NCBI GenBank assembly: GCA_021802325.1 | Contig: JAKAAM010000012.1 | Span: 1-23,985, forward strand | Direction of reading: 5' to 3' | Length of the DNA: 23,985 nucleotides | From: Nitrospirota bacterium | Lineage (GTDB): Bacteria; Nitrospirota_A; Leptospirillia; Leptospirillales; Leptospirillaceae | Shown here: one piece after another, positions 21,615 through 23,985 of the stretch | How positions within the stretch are numbered: position 1 is the first letter of the stretch | How the letters are laid out: each line of letters begins with the position of its first letter | Translations under genes and position numbers: made by a program | Notes under the pieces: generated by a model | What the model was told of the DNA's origin: nothing | Databases searched by the model: none | Seen by the model: the letters and a program-made list of their open reading frames with translations, nothing else

Positions 21615-22493
21615 TCAATCTCCTTCAGATCGGTCATATCTGTTTTTGGCATTCTCCCAAAGTCTTGCCCACTCCTCAGGCGTGAGGGACGAAAGGGCTC
21701 TCTCTTCTCTGGTCGCCTGCTCTTCCATGAAGGCGAATCTCCTCTTGAATTTTTTGTTCGCCTCTGAGAGGGCCTCCTCCGGACGAATGCCGGAAAGTCG
21801 GGCAAACTGAGCCATGGCGAAAAGCATGTCTCCGATTTCCTCGGTGAGTCGGGCAGATCCTTCCGATAATGCGGCCCGAATTTCCGCGCATTCCTCCTCG
21901 ACCTTGTCGAGTACGGACAGATTCGACGTCCAGTCAAATCCGACGCGACCTGCCTTTTGACCCAGGCGGGAGGCCGCCTGAAGAGCCGGCATGGTTCGGG
22001 GAATCCCATCGAGAACGGAGCGGCGATCCTGATGAACCGCTTCTGCCCGTTTCTTTTCCTCCCAGGTCTCCCAGATGGCTTCGAGGCTTTTTTCGGGGTC
22101 GGGAGATTCAAAGACGTGGGGATGTCGGGAGACCATCTTCAGGGAGGCACCATCGAGAATCTCTCCCAGAGATACGGTCGTCTGCTCCCAGAGGATTCGC
22201 CGAGCCATAAAAAGGATGATAAAGACGTCTCCCATCTCTCGGGAGAGGTTGTGGAGATCGCCGTCTTCAAGGGACTCCTCTAACTCGTAAACCTCATCCT
22301 TGAGATCGGAGAGCAATCCTTTAAGAGTCTGTTTTCGGTCGAAGGGACACCCGTTGTCGCCCCTGAGATGGTCCACTATTCTCAGAAGCGTTTGGACGGC
22401 TGTCGTATCCCTGGGATCGGCGGTGACAGGAACAGCCCGATGGTCAGCTTCTCGGGCGATATGGGAAAGATACTCCTTCGGATCGAAGGTCAT
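21615..22493 (-). CDS. mazG: Nucleoside triphosphate pyrophosphohydrolase
   Basis: It hydrolyses non-canonical or excess NTPs to NMP and PPi, a house-cleaning role. The 292 residues contain two MazG modules. The first has CPFDRKQTLKGLLSDLKDEV and YELEESLEDGD with EMGDVF (the EExxE/ExxD metal set); the second has VGFDWTSNLSVLDKVEEECA with LTEEIGDMLFAMAQFAR. ATG 22493 has GAGG about 7 nt upstream. It is the first gene of a tight four-gene run (mazG, SDR, TrpD2-like, HD-GYP) that spans 22493-18726. Confidence 0.92.
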   Translation of the reverse strand: MTFDPKEYLSHIAREADHRAVPVTADPRDTTAVQTLLRIVDHLRGDNGCPFDRKQTLKGLLSDLKDEVYELEESLEDGDLHNLSREMGDVFIILFMARRILWEQTTVSLGEILDGASLKMVSRHPHVFESPDPEKSLEAIWETWEEKKRAEAVHQDRRSVLDGIPRTMPALQAASRLGQKAGRVGFDWTSNLSVLDKVEEECAEIRAALSEGSARLTEEIGDMLFAMAQFARLSGIRPEEALSEANKKFKRRFAFMEEQATREERALSSLTPEEWARLWENAKNRYDRSEGD

Positions 22494-22714
22494 TTCGGCA
22501 CCTCAATCGTTGTCGGGAAAAGACAGCTAGCCCCTCTTTGTGGGGAGAGTCGATTCCTCTTGCGAAAAATCCTCGGAGTCCAAGAAAAAATCATGAAAAA
22601 ATTTTGTGGCTTATGGCTAGCCCTGTGAATTATACGGAGAAAATCTTTGTCGGAAAACCCCTCCTCTCAAATTGACACATGATTCGATAGAGTCTAAAGC
22701 CCGTGGGGAATTGA

Positions 22715-22743
22715 TTGACACCCGGTTTTAGCGGGTGATAGAG
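22715..22743 (+). promoter_or_regulatory. Promoter-like region with operator palindrome
   Basis: TTGACA at 22715-22720 overlaps CACCCG (22719-22724), which is an inverted repeat of CGGGTG (22732-22737) over a 7-bp centre. A poor -10 (TGATAG, 22736) follows. A regulator dimer bound here would block polymerase. No strong -10 means the promoter call is weak. Confidence 0.4.
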
Positions 22744-22820
22744 TCGACGAGGGTTGTTAACAAATGTTAATTTGGTGAAGGCAGAACGATAGAGAGAAGA
22801 GTGGGGACTCCCTCATTGGC

Positions 22821-22850
22821 TTGACAGATTCGCGTGAATTCTAAGATGAT
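22821..22850 (+). promoter_or_regulatory. Candidate promoter proximal to the TolC-family gene
   Basis: TTGACA at 22821-22826 is followed by TAAGAT (22842-22847, spacer 15) or GATGAT (22845-22850, spacer 18). The start would be near 22855, about 50 nt before the GTG at 22907. Confidence 0.45.
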
Positions 22851-22906
22851 GAGCTGATATTGTCTTTTTGATACTTTGTCTCTTTTGTCCCTTCTAGGAG
22901 TAAAAA

Positions 22907-23985
22907 GTGCAAAAAATCTTCAGAATTGCCGGGGTCCTGATGAGTGCAGCCACCCTCCTTGCATCCTCTTTGCACTCTTCATGGGGGGAGGACACTGTCC
23001 TGGCATTAGAGGCGCAAAGCCACTCCTCTCCAAGCAAGAAGGATCTTTCAGATCCCCCCATGACCGTTGATGATGCAGTCAGAATCGCTCTGGAGAAAAA
23101 TCCGAATCTGATTTCCTTTAAAAAGACATGGATCGGAACAAAGGATCTGGAAAAGACGGCGCTGGCTCCGGCCGATCCTCTGCTTCAATGGGAATATGGC
23201 GGAGGGGAACAGGGAAACGGCCAGAATGTTTTGGCGAACGGGAGCTCTTTTCAGGGGCTCCAAAATGTGGGGCTTCCCTATCCGAATGGAAGCAACTGGG
23301 CCATTGTCCAATCTTTTCTCTTTCCGGGCAAGGCTCTTTATGGATACAAGGTCAATAAAGACAATACCGAGATCGCCTATGATTCCTACCGTGTGCAACG
23401 GGTGCAGCTCAGAAATCAGACAGAGATGGCCTGCTACCAATGGCTTCTTTCCCGGGAGACCCTTCGGTTAAATGATGAGCTCCAAACTTGGCTCAGACGG
23501 GTGCTGGAGATCACCAAGGCCAAGCTTTCTGTCGGATCCGTGCAGATTCTTGATGTCGTAAATGCCCGAGTGGCCCTTTCTCAGGCTCGGCTCGACAGGC
23601 TTTCGGCCCGATATCAGCTTGAGGTCGCAAAAAAGCAGTTGAATACCCTTCTGGGGTTTTCCATGGATCGCGAGACCCGGATCGCACCGGTTCCGGACCC
23701 GGACCCGTTGACGGTTCCCATGTCGGAACTCGAGGCCCGGGCCATCGAAAACCGGCCTGACCTTCTTCAGGCCCGCGCTACTGTGGATCTGAATCGTCAC
23801 CAGCTGACTCTCGCGAAGCTTGGATTTCTTCCCGACTACCAGTTGACGGGTTCGGAGGGCGGGGAATCCTGTTACGGATTTTCCGGTCTGAACTGCTGGT
23901 ATGTGGGAGTCCAGATCAATGTGCCGATCTTTGCGCCGATCAAGCAGAATCTTCAATACAATTCCCAGGCCGAGATGTTGCGGGC
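22907..23985 (+). CDS. TolC-family outer-membrane efflux protein (partial, runs off the window)
   Basis: The frame is open from GTG 22907 to the end of the window, 359 codons so far. AGGAG at 22896-22900 (6-nt spacer) sets the start. The N-terminus MQKIFRIAGVLMSAATLLAS is a signal peptide. The mature part follows the outer-membrane efflux pattern: MTVDDAVRIALEKNPNLISF, a long coiled coil (AYDSYRVQRVQLRNQTEMAC and LRRVLEITKAKLSVGSVQIL, then DVVNARVALSQARLDRLSAR), LNTLLGF, and a second repeat ARAIENRPDLLQARATVDL. This is the CzcC/TolC type that exports metals or drugs together with an RND or MFP partner, which would lie beyond the right edge. The 20-odd C-terminal barrel strands of the second repeat are cut off. 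Confidence 0.85.
   Translation, partial: MQKIFRIAGVLMSAATLLASSLHSSWGEDTVLALEAQSHSSPSKKDLSDPPMTVDDAVRIALEKNPNLISFKKTWIGTKDLEKTALAPADPLLQWEYGGGEQGNGQNVLANGSSFQGLQNVGLPYPNGSNWAIVQSFLFPGKALYGYKVNKDNTEIAYDSYRVQRVQLRNQTEMACYQWLLSRETLRLNDELQTWLRRVLEITKAKLSVGSVQILDVVNARVALSQARLDRLSARYQLEVAKKQLNTLLGFSMDRETRIAPVPDPDPLTVPMSELEARAIENRPDLLQARATVDLNRHQLTLAKLGFLPDYQLTGSEGGESCYGFSGLNCWYVGVQINVPIFAPIKQNLQYNSQAEMLR

Larger units (their letters stand above)
22494..22906. other. 413-bp divergent regulatory gap between mazG and the TolC-family gene
   Basis: No gene is supported. It contains an 11-codon frame starting at 22593 without a ribosome-binding site, three TTGACA boxes (22672, 22715, 22821), a palindrome at 22719-22737 and a short CCCC/GGGG hairpin near 22530. 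The number of -35-like boxes before one efflux gene suggests regulated expression. Confidence 0.5.

Noticed and set aside
22593..22628. 11-codon frame MKKFCGLWLAL in the mazG/TolC gap
   Set aside because: No ribosome-binding site and no link to a downstream gene within reach.

Overview
The window (about 24 kb, moderately GC-rich) looks like chromosome of a Gram-negative chemolithotroph. It has lipoproteins, an outer-membrane barrel protein, a TolC-type efflux protein, an aprA-aprB-sat sulfate-activation/APS-reduction cluster, a DsrE-like/TusA sulfur-carrier pair and a bacteriophytochrome. My best guess is a Leptospirillum-like member of the Nitrospirota. This is inference from gene content; no 16S or marker-gene comparison was possible.

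Layout. (1) 1-380: a 38-residue single-pass membrane protein with its own near-consensus promoter and an intrinsic terminator. (2) 632-4170: aprA-aprB-[11-codon leader ORF]-sat on the plus strand, behind a TTGACA-17-TATGTT promoter. (3) 4226-4899: two small divergent XRE-type regulators around a short palindrome. (4) 10293-4894 on the minus strand: a compact gene run encoding a bacteriophytochrome with no output domain, its heme oxygenase (ATGA overlap), the ribosome-associated ABC-F protein EttA and a small RecD/Dda-like helicase. (5) 12153-10343 minus: TPR lipoprotein, outer-membrane barrel protein and a 46-residue membrane peptide. (6) 12240-12899 minus: an HTH-DUF1232 fusion. (7) 12969-13274: an insertion-sequence scar beside the initiator tRNA-Met gene. 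(8) 13405-17340 plus: dihydrolipoamide dehydrogenase, a protein with a degenerate GGDEF-like domain, and a secreted phosphoesterase. (9) 17359-17694: a decayed IS200/IS605-type element retaining only the TnpB zinc-finger/RuvC-III tail and hairpin-like ends. (10) 17862-18687 plus: DsrE-like protein and TusA, closed by a strong terminator. (11) 22493-18726 minus: mazG, SDR, TrpD2-like and HD-GYP genes, almost without gaps. (12) 22907-end plus: a TolC-family protein that runs off the window, behind a 413-bp regulatory region.

How the genes may work together. Sat makes APS from sulfate and AprAB reduces it to sulfite; no Qmo or AprM partner is visible, and both Apr subunits are short. The DsrE-like/TusA pair would move persulfide sulfur. 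Heme oxygenase makes biliverdin for the phytochrome in the same transcription unit. The HD-GYP protein and the degenerate GGDEF protein both point to cyclic-di-GMP signalling.

The least ordinary items are the Cys-ending 11-codon leader ORF before sat, whose start codon lies inside an inverted repeat; the output-less phytochrome co-transcribed with EttA and a helicase; the VGDNL GGDEF-like protein; and the internally deleted TnpB element. I found no CRISPR array, prophage or obvious defence island.
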